Under the pieces are notes generated by a model that made no database searches, was not told the DNA's origin, and was given only the letters and a program-made list of their open reading frames with translations. Below, piece after piece: positions 8,995 through 17,173 of a stretch of DNA of 64,000 bases. A program made the position numbers and the translations under genes. This stretch comes from Vibrio salinus (lineage in GTDB: Bacteria; Pseudomonadota; Gammaproteobacteria; Enterobacterales; Vibrionaceae), in assembly GCF_021272385.1 (NCBI RefSeq), contig NZ_JAJSDZ010000010.1:806001-870000 (forward strand), written 5' to 3'. The stretch's first letter is position 1. Every line of letters starts with the position of its first letter.

Positions 8995-10553
8995 TTAGCT
9001 TTGTTGAAACCGGATAACTAATTCATGTAAATCATCTGAAATAGATTTGAGTTCACTCATACAGTCCACTGTTTGGTTAGCGGCCTCACTGCTGTCATTG
9101 GTATGTGATGATATCCGGTGGATCTGAGCATTCACATCCTCGGCTACATGGCTTTGTTCTTCGACCGCTGACGCCATTTGGAATGACATATCGGCAATAC
9201 TGTGTATCGCAGATGTGATTTCTTGTAGAGTATGTGAAGTTGCTTCTACTTTCTCTGTGCTCGATTCGGCATCGGATAATCCCTGGCTGGCAATGTCGAC
9301 GGCGTGGGCGGATTCTGTTTTTAACTTGTCAATAATGGAATAAATCTCTTTGGTTGATTCTTGTGTCCGCTTGGACAAATTCCTTACTTCGTCGGCGACA
9401 ACCGCGAATCCCCGTCCGTGTTCACCTGCCCGGGCAGCTTCGATTGCGGCATTCAGTGCTAACAGGTTTGTCTGTTCGGTTATTTGTTCTATCAGTTGGG
9501 CTGAAGTGGCAATGTTTTGGGTATGACCGGAAAGTGAGGTTACAGATGACACGATCTGATCGACTGTGCTCTTCAGTTTCACAATCGCATTTTTGGCATC
9601 ATTTGCGACTTGGTTGCCGTTCGATACCAGTTCATTTACATTTTGTGCATTGTCTGATGTGGCATTGATGTGCTGGGAAACCTCGGCGATGGTTGAGGCC
9701 ATCTCATTCATTGCTGTGACCGCCTGCTCAGTTTCCTGCTGCTGTTGATTGAAATGAGACATCATCGCATCAGTTTGCTGCTTACCTTGGATGGTTTGCT
9801 CATTGACACGGGTTGCATCATGTTTGATTCGTGAGGTAACCGTATTTAAATGTGAGGCCTGGCTTCTGATGGAAACTAAAATTTCACCTAACGTGCCGGG
9901 AGAATCGGTATAGCTTGCCGCCGACAGAGCATCAGAAAAATGATGTTCGAGTGATGATAAAATTAAATTGAATCTTTGATTTTTGTAGAGAGATGACAAG
10001 ATTGCGTAAACTACGACTGAGATAAGTAGGATCAACTCTGAAGCCCGTTGATATCCAAGACAAAAAACAATGAGCGTGATAACAAGAGCAGCGATTAAAA
10101 GCACGTTTTCGGGAGCGAGTGGCTTGCGGGGTTTGAATCGCTTTTGCGAATTGATTCTTTTGTAGAGCGTTTGGGCTCTCTGAACATCTTCAGGTTTTGG
10201 ACAAGAGCGGACGGATTCATAGCCAACGACTGTGCCGTTTTCTTTTATTGAAGTAACGTAAGCATCTACCCAATAATAGTCGCCATTTTTACAACGATTT
10301 TTTACCAGTCCCATCCATGAGCCACCGTTTTTTAAATTCGCCCACATGGTTTCAAATGCCTGAGGCGGCATGTCCGGATGCCGGATGATATTATGAGGTT
10401 GTCCGATGAGCTCGTCTCTTGTAAATCCACTCATTAATACAAAATCGTCATTACAATCCGTAATGTTTCCGTGTGTGTCAGTAACAGAAATTAATTTGGT
10501 CTCTGTTGTTGGAAATTTTTGCTCGGTATCGGTGATGGGCTTATTAATTCTCA
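8995..10553 (-). CDS. Aer-like PAS-domain chemoreceptor (energy/redox taxis)
   Basis: An N-terminal PAS domain (residues about 15-125 from the chosen start: '[47 protein letters not shown]') that in Aer holds FAD, two adjacent hydrophobic segments ('[18 protein letters not shown]', '[18 protein letters not shown]') and an MCP signalling domain with '[39 protein letters not shown]'. No periplasmic sensor. The longest frame begins at 10629, but Aer homologues start with 'MRxNxPxTxxE', which here is the ATG at 10553 (518 aa). Energy or redox taxis is inferred from the family. Confidence 0.9.
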
Positions 10554-10816
10554 TCTTGACTAGCCTGTCTCTCTGGTGCTTTTTATAATCATTTTCTAAA
10601 TATAGACGAGGGTTGGCAAAAGTGCTCATAATTCAGAGACTAAAGTGAACATAAATCATAATTAGCCATTCCCCCTCACCAGTTTTTGTACAGGACTGAA
10701 TGCCAGGGGAATGAGGCCGGTATTGTTTTCTGAATTAATTGCGATTGTGGTGTTTGTATTTCAAACGGTTTTCGGTAAAGTGAAGGCTCTGAATATCAGT
10801 GCAATGACGAGCTTTT

Positions 10817-11497
10817 ATGCAGTACATTGAAATTAAAGACAGTATTGTAGAACAAATTGGTTCCGGAGTATTAAAAGCCGGCCAAAAACTACCTTCAGAA
10901 AGACAGCTTTCTGAGTCATTCGGTACCACAAGGGTGACGTTGCGGGAAGCATTATCCATTCTTGAAGCCAATGGTATGATTTTCCGGGAAGACCGGAGAG
11001 GGTGGTTCATCGCATCTCCCAGAGTTTGTGTGCCTGTTAATCAGTTCCGAGAGCTTTCGGAGTTTATACCGGATTCGTTAAGTTATCAGTGTGAACTGGT
11101 ATCAGCAGATACCACGATGGCAAGTAAAGCCATTAATGACATAATGGCATTGCCTCCATTCAGCAAAATTCATTCTGTCGACCTGATTCATAAAATCAAT
11201 GACCGTCCTGTTGGTTTTGTTACTTATTGGATTGCGGAAGCCGTCTGTACTGACCTCATCAGGCAATTGGAAACGCGTTGTGATCTTCTTAATATTATGA
11301 GTCCTGTGCTTGATCTTCTGGAACACAGCAAGCAGATTTCCGTTATGGTCAAAGGGTTGGAAGGCGAAATTGCCGTTAAATTGAGAGCGACGGCAGGTAC
11401 GCCGTGTCTTTTTGAACGACGAATTCTTTATCAGGAAGAGCAGGTTGCTTTTGTTGAAACAACATACTGGCGCCACGACAGTGTGCAGCTTATTTAG
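10817..11497 (+). CDS. GntR-family regulator, HutC/UTRA type
   Basis: 226 residues: a GntR winged helix at 1-70 ('IVEQIGSGVLKAGQKLPSERQLSESFGTTRVTLREALSILEANGMIFREDRRGWFIA') and a C-terminal UTRA ligand domain ('IHSVDLIHKINDRPVGFVTYWIAEAV ... FERRILYQEEQVAFVETTYWRHDSVQL'). UTRA regulators sense small metabolites. The N-terminus resembles regulators found with phosphonate genes, but no such genes are here, so it is an orphan in this window. Its 3' end overlaps the end of convergent soxR by 8 bases. Confidence 0.85.
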   Translation: MQYIEIKDSIVEQIGSGVLKAGQKLPSERQLSESFGTTRVTLREALSILEANGMIFREDRRGWFIASPRVCVPVNQFRELSEFIPDSLSYQCELVSADTTMASKAINDIMALPPFSKIHSVDLIHKINDRPVGFVTYWIAEAVCTDLIRQLETRCDLLNIMSPVLDLLEHSKQISVMVKGLEGEIAVKLRATAGTPCLFERRILYQEEQVAFVETTYWRHDSVQLI

Positions 11498-11936
11498 ACC
11501 AGTCTTCTGGATGAGTTAGTCGTGTTTTGTTCGCAAAAGTTTCGGCCCGGATATCTTGTGGATTGTAGATAGCACAGGATTCCATCGATAAACAACCGCA
11601 GCCGATGCAGCCCCCCAGATCATCTTTCAGTGCCTGTAACTGTTTAATACGATGTTCAAGCATTGCACTCCAGTTTGAGGCCATTTGCTCCCAATGCTGA
11701 CGGGTCGGGGCCTGATGTTTTGGTAAATCAGAAAGTGAATCTGATATTTCTTCCAGAGTGAGTCCAACGGTTTGGGCGGCTTTGATCACCGCAATTCTGC
11801 GTAATACATTGCGATGATAACGACGCTGATTACTCTGATTCCGCCAACTGTAAATCAATCCTTTTTGTTCATAAAAATGTAAGGTGGAGATCTTAACACC
11901 GGCTCTTTTAGCAACTTCACCAACCGTCATTTCCAT
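11490..11936 (-). CDS. soxR: Redox-sensitive MerR-type activator SoxR
   Basis: 148 residues; a MerR helix-turn-helix at the N-terminus ('MTVGEVAKRAGVKISTLHFYEQKGLIYSWRNQSNQRRY'), a dimerisation helix, and the diagnostic [2Fe-2S] cluster ligands Cys110, Cys113, Cys115 and Cys121 in 'CIGCGCLSMESC'. Oxidation of the cluster by redox-cycling compounds or NO activates target promoters. There is no soxS beside it; instead it is divergent from an MFS exporter whose promoter holds a perfect SoxR box, the arrangement typical of non-enteric bacteria. It should also repress or tune itself from the shared region. Confidence 0.96.
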   Translation of the reverse strand: MEMTVGEVAKRAGVKISTLHFYEQKGLIYSWRNQSNQRRYHRNVLRRIAVIKAAQTVGLTLEEISDSLSDLPKHQAPTRQHWEQMASNWSAMLEHRIKQLQALKDDLGGCIGCGCLSMESCAIYNPQDIRAETFANKTRLTHPEDWSK

Positions 11937-11990
11937 GTTTTATCCTCCGGTTCATTTTACCTTTTCCCAATTTAGTAAAAAAAAGCTTTA

Positions 11991-12008
11991 CCTCAAGTTA
12001 ACTTGAGG
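11991..12008. promoter_or_regulatory. SoxR box
   Basis: CCTCAAGTTAACTTGAGG is a perfect 18-bp palindrome identical to the classical SoxR operator. It sits between a -35-like TTTACC (11987-11992) and a -10-like TAACGT (12012-12017) with a 19-bp spacer. Over-long spacers of this kind are the hallmark of SoxR/MerR-activated promoters. It should control the exporter to the right and possibly soxR to the left. Confidence 0.93.
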
Positions 12009-12049
12009 TCTTAACGTAACATCAAATGGTTAATAAAGGGAACACAAAT

Positions 12050-13252
12050 ATGGAATTGAATCGGAAAAGCAACACAAAACCTTATTTGACGGGATTGTTC
12101 TTTGATGGGATTTCGTCTGGTCTTTTTTTGATGGCTATTCCCTGGATAATGTTATCAACGCCTGATATGGGGGCTTTTGTTGCTATGGCAGCCCTGGCCT
12201 GTACCGTTGTTTCTTTTGTTTTGACACCTGTTTTTTCAACGTTAATTGACCGGATTTCGAGAAAAAAACTACTGATATTGGTTCAGATTTGCCAGTCTGG
12301 TACGGCGGCTTTGGTTGCACTTTTTTATGATGCGGGATATGCCTCTCAATGGCTGTTAGCGGCTGCACAAATGGTGTTTTGGACATCTGGTAATCTGGCC
12401 TGGCTGACCAACAATGCATTTACTCAGGAGAATTTCCATCAGCACGAATATGCAACTATTTCAGGAAAACAGGAAGTGATTATGCAGGGAACGACATTAG
12501 GTGCGGGAGCATTGGGTGTTGTTCTACTGGAGTCATGGGGAATGTTTGAGTTTTCCTGTTTTGCAGCCGTTGCTTCAGGAATCTCTGGTATCAGTTATAC
12601 TTTGATGTCTTATCGGAGACAATTGCGTCAGTCTTTTTCCGTTACGTTTATGGCTCAAATCAGGGAGAGCAGGAAAATTTTCACTAAGAATCCACACTTT
12701 TATGCTTTCTTAATGTTGTCTGCTCTAAGTTATCCAATATTAACTTTTCTGGTTAAGCTGGTGCCTATCTGGTTTTCTGAATCTGGTATCTCTGGTGACT
12801 GGTTCGCCGGCTATAATATTGCCTTTGGTATGGGATCGTTAGTTACCGGATTACTAGTGGGACGGCTGCTTGGTTTAGCCTCACATCAAATTATTATGAT
12901 CGGATCCATGGGGCTGGCGGCAATCATGCTTGTTGGCATGAGCTTGTCACCAGGTCCACAATTGTTACTGGCCTTCACTTTTTTCTTTGGCACATTTAAT
13001 TCATTAAACCGTATTGCCCGTATTAACTGGATGCATCACTGTATCAGTATCGACCAACGGGGACGGGCTGAGGGTGGGTTAAAAATGTTTACGACGTTAG
13101 CTCAAAGCATCAGCTATGTTGTTATTGCTTTTTTAAGTCATTTTGGCATTACCCAACTGGGCTTTTTCTTCGCCGCCGGAGTGATGGCTATCGCGGTATT
13201 GATCATGATGCATCTGAATAAAAGGTCAGATCTGGTGGTGACAGGTGCTTAA
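12050..13252 (+). CDS. MFS exporter under SoxR control
   Basis: About 400 residues with roughly 12 membrane segments; the loop 'STLIDRISRKKLLILVQ' is the MFS loop 2-3 motif and 'WTSGNLAWLTNNAFTQENF' resembles macrolide-type (MefA-like) permeases. The ATG at 12050 follows AAGGGA at good spacing. An earlier in-frame ATG at 12026 would start almost at the predicted transcription start and lacks a ribosome site. Given the SoxR box, export of a redox-active compound (own metabolite or xenobiotic) is the likely role; the substrate is unknown. Confidence 0.88.
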   Translation: MELNRKSNTKPYLTGLFFDGISSGLFLMAIPWIMLSTPDMGAFVAMAALACTVVSFVLTPVFSTLIDRISRKKLLILVQICQSGTAALVALFYDAGYASQWLLAAAQMVFWTSGNLAWLTNNAFTQENFHQHEYATISGKQEVIMQGTTLGAGALGVVLLESWGMFEFSCFAAVASGISGISYTLMSYRRQLRQSFSVTFMAQIRESRKIFTKNPHFYAFLMLSALSYPILTFLVKLVPIWFSESGISGDWFAGYNIAFGMGSLVTGLLVGRLLGLASHQIIMIGSMGLAAIMLVGMSLSPGPQLLLAFTFFFGTFNSLNRIARINWMHHCISIDQRGRAEGGLKMFTTLAQSISYVVIAFLSHFGITQLGFFFAAGVMAIAVLIMMHLNKRSDLVVTGA

Positions 13253-13285
13253 AGCATTCCATAAAAGGTACGTAGTAGCGTGTTA

Positions 13286-14191
13286 TTAATATTTAACCGG
13301 AAAGGCATTGTGCATAAATTGAATAAAAGTTTTTATTGCTCCGGAATTACTGTGTTGCTGAGGGTAATACAGATACCAGCCAGGAAAATTTTTACAGTAT
13401 TTTCTTAATAACGGAACTAACGTACCGTCTGAAAAGTAGCGTTCTAATTTGTCTTCGGTCCATAAAACAATACCAATGTGTTGAAGGGCGGCCTGAATGG
13501 CCAGATCAATGTTGGTAGTGATTAACGGGCCGTTTACTGAAACTGAGCGCCATCGTTCATTTTGGAAAAACTCCCATCGGTAGATGATCTTTTCTGACAT
13601 ATATTTCCAGTTTATGCACTGGTGACTGGCTAAATCGTCCGGTGTTATTGGTGTGCCGAATTTAGCAAGATATGTTGGTGTCGCTGCGACCACCATTCTG
13701 AGTTCATCACCAAGAGGGTAAGCAATCATATCCTGTTTAATATTTTCTCCCAGTGTTATTCCGACATCATAGCCATCGGGAATGATATCGGCGACGATAT
13801 CTTCCGTCACTATGTCCAGAACGATATCTGGATATTGCTGGTAAAAATCACTCAAAATGGGTAAAAGTACGGAATTGGCGGCCATTCCTGCACAGTGAAT
13901 TTTTACAAGTCCGCTGATTTTTCCGGATTGCATTTTTGTATCTTCTAAAGCTGATTCAAGCTCTGACATTGCAGGTCGTGTTCTGGTATACAAATCTTTG
14001 CCAGCCAGAGTGAGACATACACTTCGGGTGGTACGGTTAAATAGCCGGGTTCCGATATTCGTTTCCATTCGTTTGATTAGCTGGCTTAAGGCGGATGGCG
14101 TGATTCTCAGTTGTTTCGCTGCTGCCGAAAAGCTATTGAGTTCCGCAAGAACCTGAAAGGCTTTTAATTCGGTATATTCTCCGTTTCGCAT
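13286..14191 (-). CDS. LysR-family transcriptional regulator
   Basis: 301 residues, the normal family length: N-terminal winged helix ('FQVLAELNSFSAAAKQLRITPSALSQLIKRMETNIGTRLFNRTTRSVCLTLAGKDL') and a periplasmic-binding-like effector domain ('VKIHCAGMAANSVLLPILSDFYQQYPDIVLDIVTED'). It belongs to the common class with 'RTTRSV' that often controls a divergent gene, here the NIPSNAP protein. A palindrome of the LysR T-N11-A kind lies in the shared promoter region. Confidence 0.92.
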   Translation of the reverse strand: MRNGEYTELKAFQVLAELNSFSAAAKQLRITPSALSQLIKRMETNIGTRLFNRTTRSVCLTLAGKDLYTRTRPAMSELESALEDTKMQSGKISGLVKIHCAGMAANSVLLPILSDFYQQYPDIVLDIVTEDIVADIIPDGYDVGITLGENIKQDMIAYPLGDELRMVVAATPTYLAKFGTPITPDDLASHQCINWKYMSEKIIYRWEFFQNERWRSVSVNGPLITTNIDLAIQAALQHIGIVLWTEDKLERYFSDGTLVPLLRKYCKNFPGWYLYYPQQHSNSGAIKTFIQFMHNAFPVKY

Positions 14192-14221
14192 TTAATTATC
14201 CATCTTAATCTAACTAATACG

Positions 14222-14241
14222 TTAATATTTTGAAGTATTAA
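14222..14241. promoter_or_regulatory. LysR-type T-N11-A-like palindrome
   Basis: Arms TTAATA and TATTAA separated by 8 bases lie between the divergent LysR gene and the NIPSNAP gene. Shape and position fit a LysR operator, but the region is A+T-rich and chance is possible. Confidence 0.35.
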
Positions 14242-14311
14242 TTATTAGTGTCAACAGAGACATAATCGGATTGTTCCAGTTTGCAATACACTCAATGGAG
14301 ACTATCGATTC

Positions 14312-14650
14312 ATGTATCAGTTAAGAATTTACAAGGTAAATAAAGATAAACGTGAAGCATTTCATGAGAGATTTAAGAATCATGCGATACGTATTATGAA
14401 AAAATACCATTTTTGTCCTTTGGCGGTGTGGGAGTCCTTTACCGATGACGATATGGAATTCGTCTATATGTTAGAGTGGCCGGATAAGGGCACGATGGAG
14501 CGTCAGTGGGCTGTTTTTCTTGCCGATAAAGAGTGGATAGAGATTAAAAGACAAATGGCATCAGAAACCGGTGAGCCGGTGATCAAAGCGACAGGTCGGG
14601 TTCTGATACCGGTAGAGTATTCACCAGTATCACAGGTTTTGATCCCATAA
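14312..14650 (+). CDS. NIPSNAP-family dimeric ferredoxin-like protein
   Basis: 112 residues with the NIPSNAP pattern 'YQLRIYKVNKDKREAFHERFKNHAIRIMKKYHFCPLAVWESFTDDDMEFVYMLEWPDKGTMERQWAVFLADKEW'. Members adopt a dimeric alpha-beta barrel and mostly have no assigned reaction. Divergent from a LysR regulator, which probably controls it. Complete, single-gene unit; function unknown. Confidence 0.85.
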   Translation: MYQLRIYKVNKDKREAFHERFKNHAIRIMKKYHFCPLAVWESFTDDDMEFVYMLEWPDKGTMERQWAVFLADKEWIEIKRQMASETGEPVIKATGRVLIPVEYSPVSQVLIP

Positions 14651-14709
14651 GCGATTGCTATATTCAGAGAACGTAATGTGTGCGGGCTGTGGCTGGTAAG
14701 CCCGGCAGA

Positions 14710-16146
14710 TTAATGAATATTTTCGGTGCATGGTATATCAGAGTTTATCTGTATTTTCTGTTTTTTTTCACGAAGGATTTGTCGCAATACAATGATTGCG
14801 ACGGAAAACACGATAATCACGAGGACGCTGATGGCCGTGGTCACAGCGATTAAATGTCCGTAAGAACTCATGATTGAGTAGATGGTTCCTGTGAGTGCGG
14901 TGCCAAGTGCAAAGAATCCTTGCTGAACGGTAACCAGAGCGCCGCTGGCTTCGCTGGCGTGATGTTTATTGACATTTGATAATGTGAGTTTAAATGCTGA
15001 ATTTAGCATGAAGAGGTTACCTAAGCCGATAAGTCCGGTTCCGATCATTATGTAGGGGATTGTAATCGTTTGTTTACAAATCCAGAACAGACCAATGGTC
15101 GTTAAAAAGCCCAGAGAAGTTGCTATTGCTCCAAGAATAAATGTCCGGCGGTCACCCCAGCGTTGACTAACGCGTTCGCTCAGGAGTGAACCGATAAACC
15201 CTGTTATGCCGAGGTACATAAAAGTATTGCCGGATTGCAAAGGGGTAAAGTTGAGAGCTTTTTGCAAATAGACCGCAGTCACAAACAGATATCCCGAATA
15301 GGTTAATGTTACTGCAATTTCGGTTAGTAATCCGGTTCTGGCATTGTTTGTCATAAATAAGGAAGGAGGAATCAGAGGGTTTCCTCCTTGTTTTTCCAGC
15401 CGTTTTTCATATCGGATCAGATATACCGAAAACGGAATCAGGCACGGTAATAACAGGAATAAAACAGGCCAGTGATGCCCCAGTGTAATGGGGATCAGTA
15501 AACATAGCATTGCTCCGGCAAACAGAAAAATGCCGGGAATATCCATTTTGGGTTTAATATCGGCTTTCGTTTCCGGGATGAAAAAATAGCCAACAAACAG
15601 AATAATCAGACAGATAGGGATGTTAATGAAAAAGGCTGTACGCCAACTGAGATTAAATAGATTGGCAGAAACGATCCATCCTCCCATCATTTGTCCGAAA
15701 GCAACGGATAACCCGGCTACCGATATGTAAATACTGACGGCTCTGCTGTGTCTTTCCCCTGAGAGGGTCGCGTGAATGGTGCTTAAAATCTGAGGCGTTA
15801 ACAGAGCCGCAAACAACCCTTGCAGAGCCCGTCCTGCTAACATAGCCAGAATATGATGAGATGCCCCACAGATGACCGATGCAAAGCTAAAGCCTAAAAT
15901 TCCCAGTAGGAAAATTCGTTTCCGACCGTATCGGTCTCCCAATCTGGCTCCTGTCGCAATTAACGTCGAAAAACATAAAGCGTATAACGCGACAATTAAA
16001 ATTAATCCGGTTTCTGCAGTGTGTAATGTTTGGCCCATCAATTTTAAAGCGACATTAACGACGGAGAAATCAATTTGAGGTAAAAGTTGCCCGGCAACAA
16101 GTAATAACAATCCGAATAACGACAAAGGCTTATGAATACTGTTCAT
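14710..16146 (-). CDS. MFS drug exporter, DHA2 (14-helix) type
   Basis: The motif 'GARLGDRYGRKRIFLLG' follows helix 2 and 'AGRALQGLFAALLTPQILS' is the helix 4 region of H+-antiporters. About 14 hydrophobic segments fit the QacA/EmrB-type group. I start it at the ATG ending at 16146 (478 aa, 'MNSIHKPLSLFGLLLLVAG'); the longer frame to 16203 would run into the promoter of the divergent regulator. The divergent MmyB-like gene is its probable regulator. Substrate unknown. Confidence 0.88.
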   Translation of the reverse strand: MNSIHKPLSLFGLLLLVAGQLLPQIDFSVVNVALKLMGQTLHTAETGLILIVALYALCFSTLIATGARLGDRYGRKRIFLLGILGFSFASVICGASHHILAMLAGRALQGLFAALLTPQILSTIHATLSGERHSRAVSIYISVAGLSVAFGQMMGGWIVSANLFNLSWRTAFFINIPICLIILFVGYFFIPETKADIKPKMDIPGIFLFAGAMLCLLIPITLGHHWPVLFLLLPCLIPFSVYLIRYEKRLEKQGGNPLIPPSLFMTNNARTGLLTEIAVTLTYSGYLFVTAVYLQKALNFTPLQSGNTFMYLGITGFIGSLLSERVSQRWGDRRTFILGAIATSLGFLTTIGLFWICKQTITIPYIMIGTGLIGLGNLFMLNSAFKLTLSNVNKHHASEASGALVTVQQGFFALGTALTGTIYSIMSSYGHLIAVTTAISVLVIIVFSVAIIVLRQILREKKQKIQINSDIPCTENIH

Positions 16147-16249
16147 ATATAGAACTCTATGAAATACTAACAATAGCCATGTATTATGATAACCTTTTAA
16201 CATCGTACAAGAATCTGTTTAGACTCGTATAAGATGTATCAGGATAATC

Positions 16250-17098
16250 ATGAGTGAAGACAATCTAAAAGTGTTAGGTGAATTCTACCGCCGGAAAAGA
16301 GAGTCCCTTTTACCGGAATCGATGGGCTTACCAAAGTCAGCCAGACGAAGCCGGACTCCCGGGTTACGCCGGGAGGATGTGGCTTACCTTGCCGGCGTCA
16401 GTTCCGTCTGGTACAGCAAGATCGAAAGAGGAAAGACAAAAGGGATCTCCGCTACGACCATTGAATTATTGAATAGTGCATTGCAATTAACAAAAGACGA
16501 AGTGGAGTACGTCAATCGCCTGATAGCATCAGAAAACATAGCTTGTCCGGTGTCTCCCTGCATGCGGCTATCTCCGTATTCCCAACGTATTCTGGATTTA
16601 GTCAATCCGTTACCGGCAATGGTTCTGAACGATTATTTAGACATCATTTATGCAAACTCGGCGTTTGTTAAAATGTGTGGTGTTGATGTTAATGAACTGT
16701 CTGTGCAGGAAAGAAACTATATTCATCTTACTATTACCAGTTCAAAATGGCGTAAATTTCTTAATATTACTGACGAACAATCATTGTCCGTTCTCTTCGA
16801 GCGACTGGCAGGTGTAATGCGGAGTAATCAGGCATCAAGGTACACAGATAAAAAGATGCGGGATTTGATAGAGCGGTTTTTATTATCATCTACTTTATTT
16901 CATGATGCCTGGAAAAAAAATACAGTGCATAAACCTCAATTGGATCATGAAATTTGTCATGCTTCTCTGAAAAAGAAAATGAAATTTTTTAAACAGATAT
17001 TATTTCATGGTAGTGGTGAAAGCAGTGGACGAATTACAATTTATCACCCGGTTGATGATTCTGACTACGAACGTTTGGAACGTATTCTGAACAAATAA
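16250..17098 (+). CDS. XRE-type regulator with MmyB-like ligand domain
   Basis: 282 residues: an N-terminal Cro/C1 helix-turn-helix ('LGEFYRRKRESLLPESMGLPKSARRSRTPGLRREDVAYLAGVSSVWYSKIERGKTKGISATTIELLNSAL') and a C-terminal PAS-like MmyB domain beginning at 'LDLVNPLPAMVLNDYLDIIYANSAF', reported to bind fatty-acid-like ligands. Divergent from the DHA2 exporter, which it most likely regulates. Confidence 0.88.
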   Translation: MSEDNLKVLGEFYRRKRESLLPESMGLPKSARRSRTPGLRREDVAYLAGVSSVWYSKIERGKTKGISATTIELLNSALQLTKDEVEYVNRLIASENIACPVSPCMRLSPYSQRILDLVNPLPAMVLNDYLDIIYANSAFVKMCGVDVNELSVQERNYIHLTITSSKWRKFLNITDEQSLSVLFERLAGVMRSNQASRYTDKKMRDLIERFLLSSTLFHDAWKKNTVHKPQLDHEICHASLKKKMKFFKQILFHGSGESSGRITIYHPVDDSDYERLERILNK

Positions 17099-17132
17099 AA
17101 AACACCAGTAATGGTCATGTTACTGGTGTTTT
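17099..17132. terminator. Bidirectional terminator
   Basis: Perfect 13-bp arms (17099-17111 and 17120-17132) around an 8-base loop, with A-tract before and T-tract after. It sits between the convergent MmyB-like regulator and the large chemoreceptor. Confidence 0.85.
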
Positions 17133-17173
17133 ATCGCAATCATGTCGGAGGCGGGTCATTGACAATTGCCTTG

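Noticed and set aside
10817-11497. Naming the UTRA regulator phnR (phosphonate)
   Set aside because: Resemblance is limited to the family and no phosphonate genes are adjacent.
15872-16078. Plus-strand frame inside the DHA2 exporter
   Set aside because: Antisense shadow with the composition of the real gene's other strand; the same applies to the many other long antisense frames in the window.
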